Shown here: piece after piece, positions 44,425 through 53,682 of the stretch
Numbering within the stretch: position 1 is the first letter of the stretch
How the letters are laid out: every line of letters starts with the position of its first letter
NCBI RefSeq assembly: GCF_001730225.1
Contig: NZ_MIJE01000032.1
Location: 124,001 to 188,000, forward strand
Reading direction: 5' to 3'
Length of the DNA stretch: 64,000 nucleotides
From: Desulfuribacillus alkaliarsenatis
Lineage (GTDB): Bacteria > Bacillota > Bacilli > Desulfuribacillales > Desulfuribacillaceae
The notes under the pieces: model-generated
What the model saw: only the letters and a program-made list of their open reading frames with translations
What the model was told of the DNA's origin: nothing
Databases searched by the model: none
Position numbers and translations under genes: made by a program

Positions 44425-45378
44425 TTATAGTACTTTAATAAAAAAATGAGGACATACACTACCGCAATAACCACATAATCTACATAGCTTATGATTTACT
44501 ATTGCTCTATTATTATGTATTGTTAATGCGTTAGCTGTACAGCGTTTAACACATTTAGCACAGCCTGTACACCATTCTTCGATTAAAAGACTTCGCGGCT
44601 GTTGCTGTAGACCTTCAATATGTACATTATGTATTTCCTGATTGTTAAAGATAGCTACATTATACATCAGTTCATTTAAATTCTGAACACCTATCGCAAT
44701 CGTATCAAGTGTATCACAACCTAACACAAAATCAAGAGCTTGATGTGTATTTGGTATTAAATGTCCACCAGCTAAAGCCTTCATACCAATAATCCCAATA
44801 CCTTTTCTGTGGGCAGCACTTATTGCTTCTGTCATCTGCTGACGATTACCATCTATAATCCCAATTCCCGCTTGATTGTAAATAGGCATAATACAATCAA
44901 TTCCCTCTAATTTGGCCGCAGCATAAACGGCTTCAATCGAATGACATGATATCCCAACGGCTTGGACTAGTTTTTCTTCTTTGGCCTTTAACAAATACTC
45001 ATATGCTTCTGAATGTCCTTTTAATGTTGCTTCTGATTCTTGTTCATGTAATAAAAATACGCTGATTTGCTCGACTCCAAGTTCATTTAGTGCCTTATCC
45101 AAGCTATACTTCATCATATCAGCAGAATAGGCATATGATTTCGATATAATATGAGGATAATCATTTGCACTTAGCTGCTCTAATGCCCTTTTAATATAAG
45201 GGTAGGTTTGATATAGCTCTGCAGTATCTAATATATTTACCCCTTGTCTTACTGCTTCGACAATTATATTAGCGCCTTCTTCAATAGATAAATTCCTTTG
45301 TAATGGACCCATAGTTAAAGTGCCGAGACACATCCTCGACACTTTTAATTTGTTAGAGCCAATATACCGATGCTCCAT
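44425..45378 (-). CDS. Aldo/keto reductase with C-terminal ferredoxin domain
   Basis: This is a 317-residue fusion. Residues 1 to about 255 form an aldo/keto reductase barrel with LDTAELYQTYP, whose Tyr is catalytic, and a Lys in ISKSYAY. The last about 55 residues hold two 4Fe-4S motifs, CTGCAKCVKRCTANAL and CRLCGYCGSVCPHF. Related proteins are annotated as predicted oxidoreductases of the aldo/keto reductase family; the electron partner and substrate are unknown. It lies two bases after the ireB stop and is cotranscribed with ireB and ruvX, breaking the usual ireB-ruvX adjacency. Confidence 0.88.
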   Translation of the reverse strand: MEHRYIGSNKLKVSRMCLGTLTMGPLQRNLSIEEGANIIVEAVRQGVNILDTAELYQTYPYIKRALEQLSANDYPHIISKSYAYSADMMKYSLDKALNELGVEQISVFLLHEQESEATLKGHSEAYEYLLKAKEEKLVQAVGISCHSIEAVYAAAKLEGIDCIMPIYNQAGIGIIDGNRQQMTEAISAAHRKGIGIIGMKALAGGHLIPNTHQALDFVLGCDTLDTIAIGVQNLNELMYNVAIFNNQEIHNVHIEGLQQQPRSLLIEEWCTGCAKCVKRCTANALTIHNNRAIVNHKLCRLCGYCGSVCPHFFIKVL

Positions 45379-45380
45379 GA

Positions 45381-45674
45381 TTAAGAATCCGCCTTTTTGT
45401 GTTGCTTTAAGTAAGACGTTACAAGCTCCTCAATCAGGTCATCCCTTTCAATTTTCCTAATTAAATTCCTAGCGTTGTTGTGTCTAGGAATGTACGCAGG
45501 ATCTCCTGATAATATATATCCGACAATTTGATTAATCGGGTGGTATCCCTTTTCTTTTAGGGCTTCATATACTGTCAGCACAACATCACGAGGTTGGAGT
45601 TCATTCTCGTCTGCTTTTACATCAAATCTCATGGTATGGTCAATTGATGTTCTATCGTTACTCGAAGTCAACAT
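45381..45674 (-). CDS. ireB: IreB family regulatory phosphoprotein (YrzL-like)
   Basis: This 97-residue protein of the DUF965/IreB family has [36 protein letters not shown] as its conserved core (recognised in parts). IreB in Enterococcus is phosphorylated by the kinase IreK and modulates cephalosporin resistance. The N-terminal [14 protein letters not shown] region holds Thr and Ser that would be the phospho-sites. The start is ATG at 45674 behind GAGGGTGAGG. It lies between alaS and the ferredoxin-type reductase. Confidence 0.92.
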   Translation of the reverse strand: MLTSSNDRTSIDHTMRFDVKADENELQPRDVVLTVYEALKEKGYHPINQIVGYILSGDPAYIPRHNNARNLIRKIERDDLIEELVTSYLKQHKKADS

Positions 45675-45722
45675 CCTCACCCTCTTTCTTAGGTTCTAAG
45701 CTTACCTTTCCTGTCACCGCTA

Positions 45723-48353
45723 CTACTTTATCTGGCTAATTATAATTTCGGACGATTTCTGGATTGCCTCACCTAGTTTAGAAGCGTCTTTTGCACCTGC
45801 CTGTGCCATATCTGGACGGCCACCACCACCGCCACCACAGATACTAGCAACCTCTTTGATCAATTTACCTGCATGAACGCCACGTTCGATTAAATCACTC
45901 GTAACGTACGCTGCTAGGCTAACCTTATCGTTCTTTACACTACCAAGAATTATTACTCCAGTTTCAAGCTTTTGCTTCAACTCATCTACAGTAGTCAATA
46001 ATTCCTTCATATCAGCATCATTGATAACCTGAGCAAGAACTGGCACGCCTTGAACACTTACAAGCTTGTTGATTAAACCTGTCGCTTCATAGCTGCTTAA
46101 CTTTCCTTTTAGTGACTCGTTATCCCGCTGAAGCTGCTTAATTTCGTCCTGTAGCTGAGATATTCTCTTAGGAACATCGTCTACTTTTGTTTTAAGACTA
46201 GAAGCTACCCTTTCCAACATATTATACTTTTCATCAAAAAATGAAAAGGCTTTTTTACCAGTAAATGCTTCTATTCTACGAATACCTGCACCGATTCCTG
46301 ATTCGCTTGCGATTTTAAACAGACCGATTTCTGCTGTATTAGCTACATGACAACCACCGCATAGCTCCATACTATAGTCGCCTACAGATACCACACGAAC
46401 ATCATCACCATATTTCTCACCAAATAAAGCCATAGCGCCTTTTTCTTTAGCTGTTTCAATATCCGTTATTTCACAAGACACAGGTATGCTTTTCCAAATA
46501 TGTTCATTAACAATGTTCTCTATCTGTACTAGCTCCTCTGATGTCAAACTAGATAGATGTGAGAAATCAAATCTTAGTCGGTCTGCGCTAACTAAAGAGC
46601 CTGCTTGGTTTACGTGTTCTCCTAGGACCTGCTTTAGTGCTTTATGTAGTATATGAGTAGCTGTATGGTTCTTAATAATACCTTTTCGACTATTAGTATC
46701 AACCTTAGCAGCAATTATACTACCTACATTTAAACTTCCTTGTGTGATTTTGACACGATGGATATTTTGTCCATTTGGTCCCTTTTGGACGTCTAAAACA
46801 TCTGCACTTAATCCATCGTTAGCACATATAGTACCAACATCGTTGATTTGCCCACCACTCTCCGCATAAAACGGAGTTTGATTAAGAATGATATGAACCT
46901 CTTGATGTTGTTCAGCTGTTTGGACTAGCTTTTTATCGGAAAAGATTGCAATAATCCTTGCTTCTGCTTCAAGGTTATCATAGCCGACAAATTCACTAGG
47001 CTCTTTAAACTCAGCTATTTCTCCGCCTTGAACCTGCATGCTGCTCTCATCCTGACGAGCATTTCGTGCACGTTCACGTTGCTCATTCATATATTTCTCA
47101 AAGCCTTCTTTGTCTACCGTAAATCCGCTCTCTTCTGCTAGATCTTCAGTTAAATCTACCGGAAATCCATAAGTGTCATAAAGCTTGAAGGCAGCTTGTC
47201 CATTGATTTCATTTATATTTTGTTGTTTGTAATCATTTAACATGTTCTGAAGTATTACTAACCCATCGTTTAGAGTCTCATGAAAACGTTCTTCCTCTGT
47301 ACGGATTACTTTTTGCACGAAGTCTAGATTATTCTGTAGTTCTGGATAATAATCCTCCATTATATTAGCTACAACTGGTGCAAGCTTAAATAGAAAGGCA
47401 TCTTCTAGGCCTAATACTTTACCAAAGCGTACAGCTCTACGTAATAAGCGTCTAATGACATAGCCTCTGCCTTCATTGCTCGGCAACACCCCTTCTGACA
47501 CCGCAAACGTAACGGTACGTGCATGGTCAGCTATTACGTTAAAAGCTACATCATATTCCTTTTTTACCTTATATTGTTTACCGGCCAACTGTGACGCTTG
47601 TTCAATAATTGGAAATAATAAATCAGTTTCATAGTTAGTGTCGACATCCTGTAATACAGATGCCATACGCTCTAGCCCCATACCAGTATCAATATTCTTC
47701 TTCGGTAATGGAGTATAACTTCCATCAGGGTTGTGGTTATATTGGCTAAACACTAAGTTCCATATTTCTAAATAACGGTCACAGTCACAGCCCGCTTTAC
47801 AACCTGGTTCATTACAGCCAAAGCGCTCACCGCGATCATAGAAAATCTCGGTATTAGGTCCACAAGGGCCCTCGCCTATATCCCAGAAATTCTCAGACAA
47901 GCGAATAATTCTATCCTCTGGTATGCCAATAACCTGATTCCAAATTGTAAAGGCTTCATCGTCTTCTGGGTGGATTGTTACAGACAAGCGTTCCTTATCC
48001 ATCTTCATAACGTCTGTTAAAAACTCCCACGCCCATGCAATAGACTCTTCTTTAAAGTAATCACCAATTGAGAAATTCCCAAGCATTTCAAAGAAAGTAT
48101 GATGCCTAGCCGTACGTCCTACATTTTCAATATCGTTAGTACGAATTGACTTTTGTGAGTTCGCTATCCTAGGATTCTTAGGTATTTCACGTCCATCAAA
48201 GTATTTCTTTAATGGCGCCATTCCACAGTTAATCCACAATAGGGTAGCATCATCTATGGGCACCAACGGAGCACTTGGTACGATTTCGTGATTTTTAGAA
48301 GCAAAAAAATCCAAAAATTGTTTGCGTATTTCACTTGCTTTTAATGGCTTCAA
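45723..48353 (-). CDS. alaS: Alanyl-tRNA synthetase
   Basis: This enzyme of about 876 residues charges tRNA-Ala. The start is taken as TTG at 48353 ([17 protein letters not shown]), seven bases behind GGAGGG; the ATG 15 bases upstream overlaps that site. Class II motifs include [18 protein letters not shown] and [13 protein letters not shown]. The editing-domain zinc ligands are in [11 protein letters not shown] and CGGCHVANT, and the C-terminal C-Ala domain ends in [14 protein letters not shown]. The leader has a hairpin terminator and a 20-bp tandem repeat; no canonical T-box is seen. Confidence 0.96.
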   Translation of the reverse strand: MKPLKASEIRKQFLDFFASKNHEIVPSAPLVPIDDATLLWINCGMAPLKKYFDGREIPKNPRIANSQKSIRTNDIENVGRTARHHTFFEMLGNFSIGDYFKEESIAWAWEFLTDVMKMDKERLSVTIHPEDDEAFTIWNQVIGIPEDRIIRLSENFWDIGEGPCGPNTEIFYDRGERFGCNEPGCKAGCDCDRYLEIWNLVFSQYNHNPDGSYTPLPKKNIDTGMGLERMASVLQDVDTNYETDLLFPIIEQASQLAGKQYKVKKEYDVAFNVIADHARTVTFAVSEGVLPSNEGRGYVIRRLLRRAVRFGKVLGLEDAFLFKLAPVVANIMEDYYPELQNNLDFVQKVIRTEEERFHETLNDGLVILQNMLNDYKQQNINEINGQAAFKLYDTYGFPVDLTEDLAEESGFTVDKEGFEKYMNEQRERARNARQDESSMQVQGGEIAEFKEPSEFVGYDNLEAEARIIAIFSDKKLVQTAEQHQEVHIILNQTPFYAESGGQINDVGTICANDGLSADVLDVQKGPNGQNIHRVKITQGSLNVGSIIAAKVDTNSRKGIIKNHTATHILHKALKQVLGEHVNQAGSLVSADRLRFDFSHLSSLTSEELVQIENIVNEHIWKSIPVSCEITDIETAKEKGAMALFGEKYGDDVRVVSVGDYSMELCGGCHVANTAEIGLFKIASESGIGAGIRRIEAFTGKKAFSFFDEKYNMLERVASSLKTKVDDVPKRISQLQDEIKQLQRDNESLKGKLSSYEATGLINKLVSVQGVPVLAQVINDADMKELLTTVDELKQKLETGVIILGSVKNDKVSLAAYVTSDLIERGVHAGKLIKEVASICGGGGGGRPDMAQAGAKDASKLGEAIQKSSEIIISQIK

Positions 48354-48385
48354 CTCTAATCCCTCCATAATCTGAAAATATTACA

Positions 48386-48425
48386 TTTATCTAGTTGTGT
48401 TAAAATTTATCTCGTTGTGTTAAAA
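48386..48425. repeat. 20-bp tandem repeat in alaS leader
   Basis: TTTATCTAGTTGTGTTAAAA (48386-48405) is followed directly by TTTATCTCGTTGTGTTAAAA (48406-48425), identical at 19 of 20 bases. It sits between the leader hairpin and the alaS start. Confidence 0.85.
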
Positions 48426-48441
48426 ATTCTGCTTTGTAAAT

Positions 48442-48473
48442 AAAAACCCCTCATCCAGTTCCGGGACGAGAGG
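48442..48473 (-). terminator. Terminator/attenuator hairpin between yrrI-like gene and alaS
   Basis: On the minus strand CCTCTCGTCC pairs with GGATGAGGGG (10 bp, two G-U pairs) around a CGGAACT loop, followed by five T. It is 62 bases after the stop of the upstream gene and about 90 before alaS, so it may be a simple terminator or part of a leader attenuator. Confidence 0.7.
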
Positions 48474-48534
48474 ATGGTCTCTATGTATTATAAAAGCTAG
48501 TTCTTGATAATTATATCGAGGGACGTTTACTGTG

Positions 48535-49608
48535 TCAATGCTTTGTTTGAGTATAATAGGTTACTAGGTGCTGCGTAACTACCTTCAGTACAGCTAATAC
48601 AGGGACTGCAAATATTAACCCTAGTACTCCAGCTATTTGCCCACCTAATAGTAAGGCTAAAATAATACTTAAAGGGTGTAGTTGTAGCTTTTTCCCGATA
48701 ATTTGTGGTGAGATGACGTTCCCTTCTAATTGTTGTACAGTGATATTCACCACTAATACTTTAACGATCATTATAGGTGAGATTGTAGCAGCTATAAACA
48801 CCGCTGGCGCGGCGCCAATGATTGGGCCTAAATACGGTACAATATTTGTAATGGCGACGATTAAAGCAAGTACCAACGCATATTTCATGTCAATTATCAG
48901 GTAACCAATATATGATAGTACTCCAACTACTAGACAAACGGTAATCTGACCTCGGATATAGTTCCCTAGTGCCTCATCTATGTTTCTAAATAATTTTAAT
49001 ATCCCATGACGATATTTCTTGGGCACAATTGTTATTAGGAAGTTTTCTAGCACCTGTAAATCCTTAAGCATATAGAAAACTACAAAAGGGACTACAACAA
49101 AGGCTATGATTTTAGTCAAGCTGTTCCCAATAAATGTGAACAGATTCGATATTTGTTCAGTAATTCCTTGCTCTACTTTTATAAAAGATGACTCTATACC
49201 TAGTTGTACACTCTCTGGTAGCACATAGAGATTCTGATAAAATGGATTAATCCATCCTTCTACACTAACTAAAATGTCTGGTAAATGCTCAATGAATTCC
49301 TTTAGCTGTATAACAAAAGCAGGTATATAGGCTACTAGGAACCAAATGATTAATAGGATGCTAACCGTATATATAAACAGTACGGCTACAAGTCTAGAAA
49401 ATCCTTTCTGATGTAAAAAATTAACCAACGGATTTAAGAGATACGCAATAATTATTGCAACAACAAACGGCAAAAAAGCACCTTTAATAATAGAAAAGAT
49501 ACCAGATAGGACAGGCCTTGCTTGCTGTAATAACAGTATGACAAGTAGCACTAAGATAATATAGACTAATACCTGCAGACTTTTTTTATTCAACCAATTG
49601 GGATACAT
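48535..49608 (-). CDS. AI-2E family transporter (YrrI-like permease)
   Basis: This 357-residue membrane protein has about seven or eight spans and the PF01594 pattern. IIIAYLLNPLVNFL occurs near the N-terminus. The C-terminal half has ALIVAITNIVPYLGPIIGAAPAV, then QQLEGNVISPQIIGKKLQLHP (recognised in parts), a motif characteristic of the family. Family members have been tied to AI-2 export, Na+/H+ exchange or other transport, so the substrate is open. In Bacillus the yrrI gene is upstream of alaS, matching this position. ATG lies seven bases behind GAGGTG. Confidence 0.9.
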   Translation of the reverse strand: MYPNWLNKKSLQVLVYIILVLLVILLLQQARPVLSGIFSIIKGAFLPFVVAIIIAYLLNPLVNFLHQKGFSRLVAVLFIYTVSILLIIWFLVAYIPAFVIQLKEFIEHLPDILVSVEGWINPFYQNLYVLPESVQLGIESSFIKVEQGITEQISNLFTFIGNSLTKIIAFVVVPFVVFYMLKDLQVLENFLITIVPKKYRHGILKLFRNIDEALGNYIRGQITVCLVVGVLSYIGYLIIDMKYALVLALIVAITNIVPYLGPIIGAAPAVFIAATISPIMIVKVLVVNITVQQLEGNVISPQIIGKKLQLHPLSIILALLLGGQIAGVLGLIFAVPVLAVLKVVTQHLVTYYTQTKH

Positions 49609-49668
49609 ATAGTATCACCTCTTTATTTTATGGGCAGCGTTTGTACTAGTATATGCTTATCTTATTAA

Positions 49669-49842
49669 TCATTGCTCAATTTTTTCTAAAGCAATTAATT
49701 GTCCTTCCTCATCCACTTCATATAAAGTAATTATATTGTTTTTTATACCGAATTCAAAAAAGCAATCCCAGCAGTAATACTGGTTAGTACCAATTTTACC
49801 GATATCCTTAGAATAACAAAATGGACATTTTAAATTCTCCAT
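49669..49842 (-). CDS. Small zinc-ribbon protein, 57 residues
   Basis: This short ORF has a strong AAGGAGG site seven bases before its ATG. The sequence MENLKCPFCYSKDIGKIGTN begins it, and YYCWDCFFEFGI continues it. It therefore has two Cys pairs, CPFC and CWDC, 15 residues apart, a classic zinc ribbon. The rest is an acidic C-terminal strand and helix. It is between the permease and the yrrD-like gene, 12 bases from the latter's end, so probably cotranscribed. No function is assigned. Confidence 0.85.
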   Translation of the reverse strand: MENLKCPFCYSKDIGKIGTNQYYCWDCFFEFGIKNNIITLYEVDEEGQLIALEKIEQ

Positions 49843-49854
49843 AATTATGCCTCC

Positions 49855-50370
49855 TTATCCTAAGTCCTCTACTTCATCAATAGCTGATCTTGGGACAATT
49901 AATATATCCTTGCCTTCTGTTAAGTGGTCTGGTTTTGGGAGGTATTTGCGACCTTCAGTAATATCTGCCACTACCCCTTCAGAAAGCTCGTACCCTACAA
50001 TTGTCCCCAATTCTTCATCAAAGTAAACATCTTCCACAATTCCCAATTCAACGCCGTTAGCTGTGAGTACTTTGATTCCACGAAGTTTTTCAGAGTAATA
50101 TAAACCTCGTAACAACTCATCAGTTTTCTTCTGCATTTCTTCGACAGACTTAGCAATGTTATCTAAATAGACAGTAACTGCGTCTTTACCAATAGCTGTT
50201 ACATCTTCTAAGAGAATAGCTTTACCTTTATTAAATAGTGTTTTAGGTTCAATGATTATCCCGAATACATTCGATTCAGGATCACAGGCTATGTCTTTAA
50301 CGACACCAATCTGATTGCCAGTGCACACACATACTATCGGTAAACCTATCACATCAGAAGCTCTTTTCAT
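49855..50370 (-). CDS. yrrD: PRC-barrel domain protein (YrrD-like)
   Basis: This 171-residue protein has two PRC-barrel repeats. The first begins with MKRASDVIGLPIVCV and the second is around LRGIKVLTANGVELGIVEDVYFDEELGTIVGYEL (recognised in parts). PRC barrels bind proteins or RNA and occur in RimM and photosynthetic reaction centres; the role here is unknown. I moved the start to ATG at 50370, with AAAGGA upstream. A GTG 22 codons earlier lies inside the terminator hairpin of the preceding gene. YrrD occupies a nearby position in Bacillus. Confidence 0.85.
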   Translation of the reverse strand: MKRASDVIGLPIVCVCTGNQIGVVKDIACDPESNVFGIIIEPKTLFNKGKAILLEDVTAIGKDAVTVYLDNIAKSVEEMQKKTDELLRGLYYSEKLRGIKVLTANGVELGIVEDVYFDEELGTIVGYELSEGVVADITEGRKYLPKPDHLTEGKDILIVPRSAIDEVEDLG

Positions 50371-50428
50371 GTTTAAGACCAGTCCTTTAGCTTTGCATTT
50401 TGTAATATATTCTTCCCAAGAATATGAA

Positions 50429-50468
50429 AAAAACACCCTTGCTTCCTACTCTAAGCAAAGGTGTTTTT
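50429..50468 (-). terminator. Terminator after the PsiE-like gene
   Basis: AAAACACC and TTGCTT arms on the left pair with AAGCAA and GGTGTTTT on the right around a CCTACTCT loop, and seven T follow on the minus strand. The distal GTG of the yrrD frame lies in this hairpin. Confidence 0.85.
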
Positions 50469-50506
50469 ATAACAATTTTTATAATGTATTTTTAATAAGT
50501 GTTTTC

Positions 50507-50932
50507 TTAAGTTGAAATTGTCGGGCCACGTTCAATCTCTTTTTCACGCTCTAGGTCTTTAAAGGAAACTTTTTTGTGGTAATAAATCTTCGCTAATAAT
50601 AGCAACATAATGCCAGCAATGCTTATAAAAAGCTCAACACTATCTTCATATACAATCAGCTTCCTGGCAACTGCTAGGATTAAAATGTCAATTACAAAAT
50701 ACAAATTCTTCTTAATAATCAAAGCGGCCATCTCAATACCTATAGCAAGTAGTAATATTTCAGACAGTATAATTTTAAAGTTATCGATTAGCAGCCCGTT
50801 CTGATACTTATACCAAACAGTAAGAGCAATCTCTTTACCTGTAAGTACAATTGCGATTAAAAGCAGCAAAACTATAACTGCTTCTATTGCTTTAAATGCA
50901 ATCTTAGTATATTTGTCTGCAATCTCTTTCAT
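50507..50932 (-). CDS. PsiE-like membrane protein
   Basis: This 141-residue protein has four hydrophobic segments (about 13-32, 50-70, 75-92 and 100-115) and a charged C-terminal tail. The pattern NFKIILSEILLLAIGIEMA and IILILAVARK-like loops fit the phosphate-starvation-inducible PsiE family, whose function is unknown. It lies 25 bases downstream of mnmA on the same strand and ends in a strong terminator. It is not part of the Bacillus order. Confidence 0.75.
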   Translation of the reverse strand: MKEIADKYTKIAFKAIEAVIVLLLLIAIVLTGKEIALTVWYKYQNGLLIDNFKIILSEILLLAIGIEMAALIIKKNLYFVIDILILAVARKLIVYEDSVELFISIAGIMLLLLAKIYYHKKVSFKDLEREKEIERGPTIST

Positions 50933-50957
50933 ATCCCTAGCACTCTCCCATTTTCAC

Positions 50958-52058
50958 TTATCTGATTCGACTCTCGATGACACCGCCACCGATTACCAGG
51001 CCTTCATTATCATAAAAGGTAACTGCTTGACCTGGAGTTACAGCCCTTTCTGGCTTTTGAAAAATCACCTGCACTTGATTATCTTTTAGTTTTTTGATTT
51101 TTGCCTTTGATGGCTTTGCCGCAGAACGTATTTTTACTTCTACTTCTAGCTCTTCACCTATTTCTATGCCAGGAATGCTAATCCAGTTAAGCTCTTCGGC
51201 AAGTAGACCTTTGTCAAATACATCTTCATTAGAACCGATAATAACAATGTTTTTGTCAGGTATAATATCAACTACATATGCAGGGTATCCTAGGGCCAAG
51301 CCTAAGCCTTTTCTCTGACCGATGGTGTAATAAGGAATACCTTTATGTCTCCCTATTTCCCTGCCCTTGGTATCGTAAAAATAACCTTCTTTTATGACTT
51401 TGTTTGAGCGTTTTTCAATAAATTGTTTATAGTCGTCGTTTGGTATAAAGCATATTTCTTGACTATCTGGTTTGTTATGTACTGTTAAGCCAAATTCTTT
51501 AGCCATTTCACGCACCCTAGTTTTTTCGAAATCTCCTAGGGGAAAGAGCGTGTGCTTAAGCTGCTCCTGAGTCAAATTATATAGAACATATGACTGATCT
51601 TTCTTTTCATCAACTGCTCGAGCTAAGACGTATCTTTTTTTCTCTTCATGGTACCAACGTCGCACATAATGCCCTGTAGCTAAGTAGTCAGCACCTAAAT
51701 CCAGAGCTTTTTTTAAGAGCAAGTCATATTTCATATGAATGTTACAGGCTATACAAGGGTTTGGTGTTCTACCTTTTTCATATTCCCTTTGGAAGTAATC
51801 TATTACTAAACGCTCAAACTCTTCTTTATAGTTTACAGCATAAAATGGAATATCTAGGCTTTCACAGACTCTCCTTGCATCGTTTACAGAGTCTAGAGAA
51901 CAGCATCCTCCTACTAAGTTCGCTTCTTCTAAAGGGTCGTCTGGAGAATATAGTCTCATAGTAATACCTATTACATTGTATCCTTGATTTTTTAGAAGAA
52001 TGGCAGTTACAGAACTATCGACACCACCACTCATAGCAACTACAACAGTTTGTTTCAA
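50958..52058 (-). CDS. mnmA: tRNA-specific 2-thiouridylase MnmA
   Basis: This 366-residue enzyme adds sulfur to U34 of Lys, Glu and Gln tRNAs. The P-loop is AMSGGVDSS near the N-terminus. The first catalytic Cys is in TPNPCIACNIHMKYD and the second in SQEICFIPND. TIGQRKGLG and the TPGQAVTFYD segment also fit. The start is TTG at 52058, behind AAAGGAC. It follows iscS by 18 bases, which provides persulfide sulfur, an arrangement shared with Bacillus yrvO-trmU. Confidence 0.96.
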   Translation of the reverse strand: MKQTVVVAMSGGVDSSVTAILLKNQGYNVIGITMRLYSPDDPLEEANLVGGCCSLDSVNDARRVCESLDIPFYAVNYKEEFERLVIDYFQREYEKGRTPNPCIACNIHMKYDLLLKKALDLGADYLATGHYVRRWYHEEKKRYVLARAVDEKKDQSYVLYNLTQEQLKHTLFPLGDFEKTRVREMAKEFGLTVHNKPDSQEICFIPNDDYKQFIEKRSNKVIKEGYFYDTKGREIGRHKGIPYYTIGQRKGLGLALGYPAYVVDIIPDKNIVIIGSNEDVFDKGLLAEELNWISIPGIEIGEELEVEVKIRSAAKPSKAKIKKLKDNQVQVIFQKPERAVTPGQAVTFYDNEGLVIGGGVIESRIR

Positions 52059-52076
52059 TCATATCCAGTCCTTTTA

Positions 52077-53216
52077 TTATTTTTGCATTTTCTTAACTAA
52101 GTTAGCAACCGTTAGTGCTGCGGTTTCTATTTCTTCCCTATTGTTTAATTCGCTAAAGCTAAATCGAAGTGCTCCTTGAATTGACTCCTTATCTAAACCC
52201 ATCGCCTCTAAAACGTGTGAGGGCTCTAACGATCCTGAAGTACAGGCTGAACCATGTGAGCAAGCTATAGATGCTAAATCTAATGCTATCAGCAAGCTCT
52301 CAGCATCTATTCCCTTAAAGCTAATATTGAGTATCGATGGTATCACTTTGTCAGCTTCATTTAGAGTATATTTACTACTGTCTAAATGTGTATTTAATAC
52401 ATTAATAAACGTATCCTTCAAGCCTTGAAGATATCTGCTCGTTGCATCAAGTTTATTGTATGTAATCTCAGCTGCTTTAGCAAATCCTAAGATGCCTGGC
52501 ATATTCTCTGTTCCAGCCCGTCTTCCCCGCTCTTGTTTTCCTCCGAATATATATGGACTCCAAGCTAATTTCTGTTTAATATACAGTAGTCCAACTCCCT
52601 TTGGTCCATGAATCTTATGGGCAGATACACTTATTAAATCAACAGGCAACGATTTTACATCGATTTTTAGCTTGCCATACGCTTGTACCATATCAGAATG
52701 CAAAGTAATATTATATCTGCTAGTAACTCTCGCTATTTCTTCAATCGCTTGAATTGTTCCTACTTCGTTATTAACATACATAATCGATACTAAGATTGTG
52801 TCCTTGCGTATTGCCTCAAGAACATGCTGCGGATTAACCCATCCTTTACTATCTACAGGTAAATATGTTACATCCCAACCTTGTTGCTCTAAATATTCAC
52901 ATGTATTAAGTACGGCGTGATGCTCAACTGCAGAAGTAATGATATGTTTGCCACGTAATATATTGGCGTACGCTGTGCCTATAATTGCGCTATTGATACT
53001 CTCAGTGCCACTTCCCGTAAATATAATTTCACCTGGCGTAGCATTAATGGTGTTCGCTATCAGTTCCCTAGCATCTTCAAGTAATGCTTTTCCTTTCCTT
53101 CCAGCCCTATGAACACTAGAAGGGTTACCAAAGCTATCTGAATTAATATGCTCTACCATATGCTCTTTAACTTCTGGATACAAAGGAGTGGTAGCAGCAT
53201 TGTCGAGGTATATCAA
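52077..53216 (-). CDS. Cysteine desulfurase (IscS/NifS type, YrvO-like)
   Basis: This PLP-dependent desulfurase of 379 residues supplies sulfur for thiouridine and possibly Fe-S clusters. The true start is TTG at 53216 (MIYLDNAATTPLYP), behind GAAGGTGAT; upstream codons overlap the regulator gene. The PLP-lysine lies in SVSAHKIHGPKGVG, and the catalytic Cys in CSHGSACTSGSLEPSHVL. It sits between the Rrf2 regulator and mnmA, as in Bacillus (cymR-yrvO-trmU). No iscU or sufU gene follows, so its main client here is probably MnmA. Confidence 0.95.
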   Translation of the reverse strand: MIYLDNAATTPLYPEVKEHMVEHINSDSFGNPSSVHRAGRKGKALLEDARELIANTINATPGEIIFTGSGTESINSAIIGTAYANILRGKHIITSAVEHHAVLNTCEYLEQQGWDVTYLPVDSKGWVNPQHVLEAIRKDTILVSIMYVNNEVGTIQAIEEIARVTSRYNITLHSDMVQAYGKLKIDVKSLPVDLISVSAHKIHGPKGVGLLYIKQKLAWSPYIFGGKQERGRRAGTENMPGILGFAKAAEITYNKLDATSRYLQGLKDTFINVLNTHLDSSKYTLNEADKVIPSILNISFKGIDAESLLIALDLASIACSHGSACTSGSLEPSHVLEAMGLDKESIQGALRFSFSELNNREEIETAALTVANLVKKMQK

Positions 53217-53238
53217 TATATCACCTTCTATAATTATA

Positions 53239-53682
53239 TTAGATATAAAACATGAAACAATCTTGCTTACCTTCGTTCTCTTTCGCAAGGTCAGCAAGGG
53301 TGGTTGAGTCTAGGACTTCAATCATACTGTCGCGCAAACGCGTCCATAAGTCTTTTTTTACACATGTATTAAACTTATCGCAAGATGAAGCGTTACTTTC
53401 TGCAATACATTCTACTGGCCCAATAGGCCCTTCTAAAACACGAATCACATCACCAGCAGTAATGTCCTTTGGTTCCTTCGATAATACGTATCCTCCATAG
53501 GCACCTCTAATACTTCTAACTAACCCAGCATTTCTTAATGGAGCGATTAGCTGCTCAAGGTAATGATCAGACAAATCATGGCGTTCAGCAATGTTTTTCA
53601 AAGAAACAGGCCCCTCCCCAAAATTCATTGCTAAATCAATCATTAAAGTAAGTCCGTATCTACCTTTCGTTGACAACTTCAT
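53239..53682 (-). CDS. Rrf2 family regulator, CymR-like with three cysteines
   Basis: This 147-residue winged-helix repressor has an N-terminus MKLSTKGRYGLTLMIDLA and a wing AYGGYVLSKEP. These match B. subtilis CymR very closely, as does the MFYI C-terminus. It also has a Cys cluster C-x8-C-x5-C (VECIAESNASSCDKFNTCV), which in IscR-type proteins binds a [2Fe-2S] cluster. B. subtilis CymR lacks it. The role could be cysteine-dependent repression, iron-sulfur sensing or both. It is upstream of iscS, overlaps the YczE gene by 23 bases, and probably controls the operon. Confidence 0.9.
   Translation of the reverse strand: MKLSTKGRYGLTLMIDLAMNFGEGPVSLKNIAERHDLSDHYLEQLIAPLRNAGLVRSIRGAYGGYVLSKEPKDITAGDVIRVLEGPIGPVECIAESNASSCDKFNTCVKKDLWTRLRDSMIEVLDSTTLADLAKENEGKQDCFMFYI

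Noticed and set aside
48369-48534. Possible T-box riboswitch before alaS (CTCGTCCC-type terminator arm)
   Set aside because: The terminator arm looks T-box-like, but the GGGTGGNACCGCG antiterminator sequence is absent and only about 165 bases lie between the genes, too short for a usual T-box leader.
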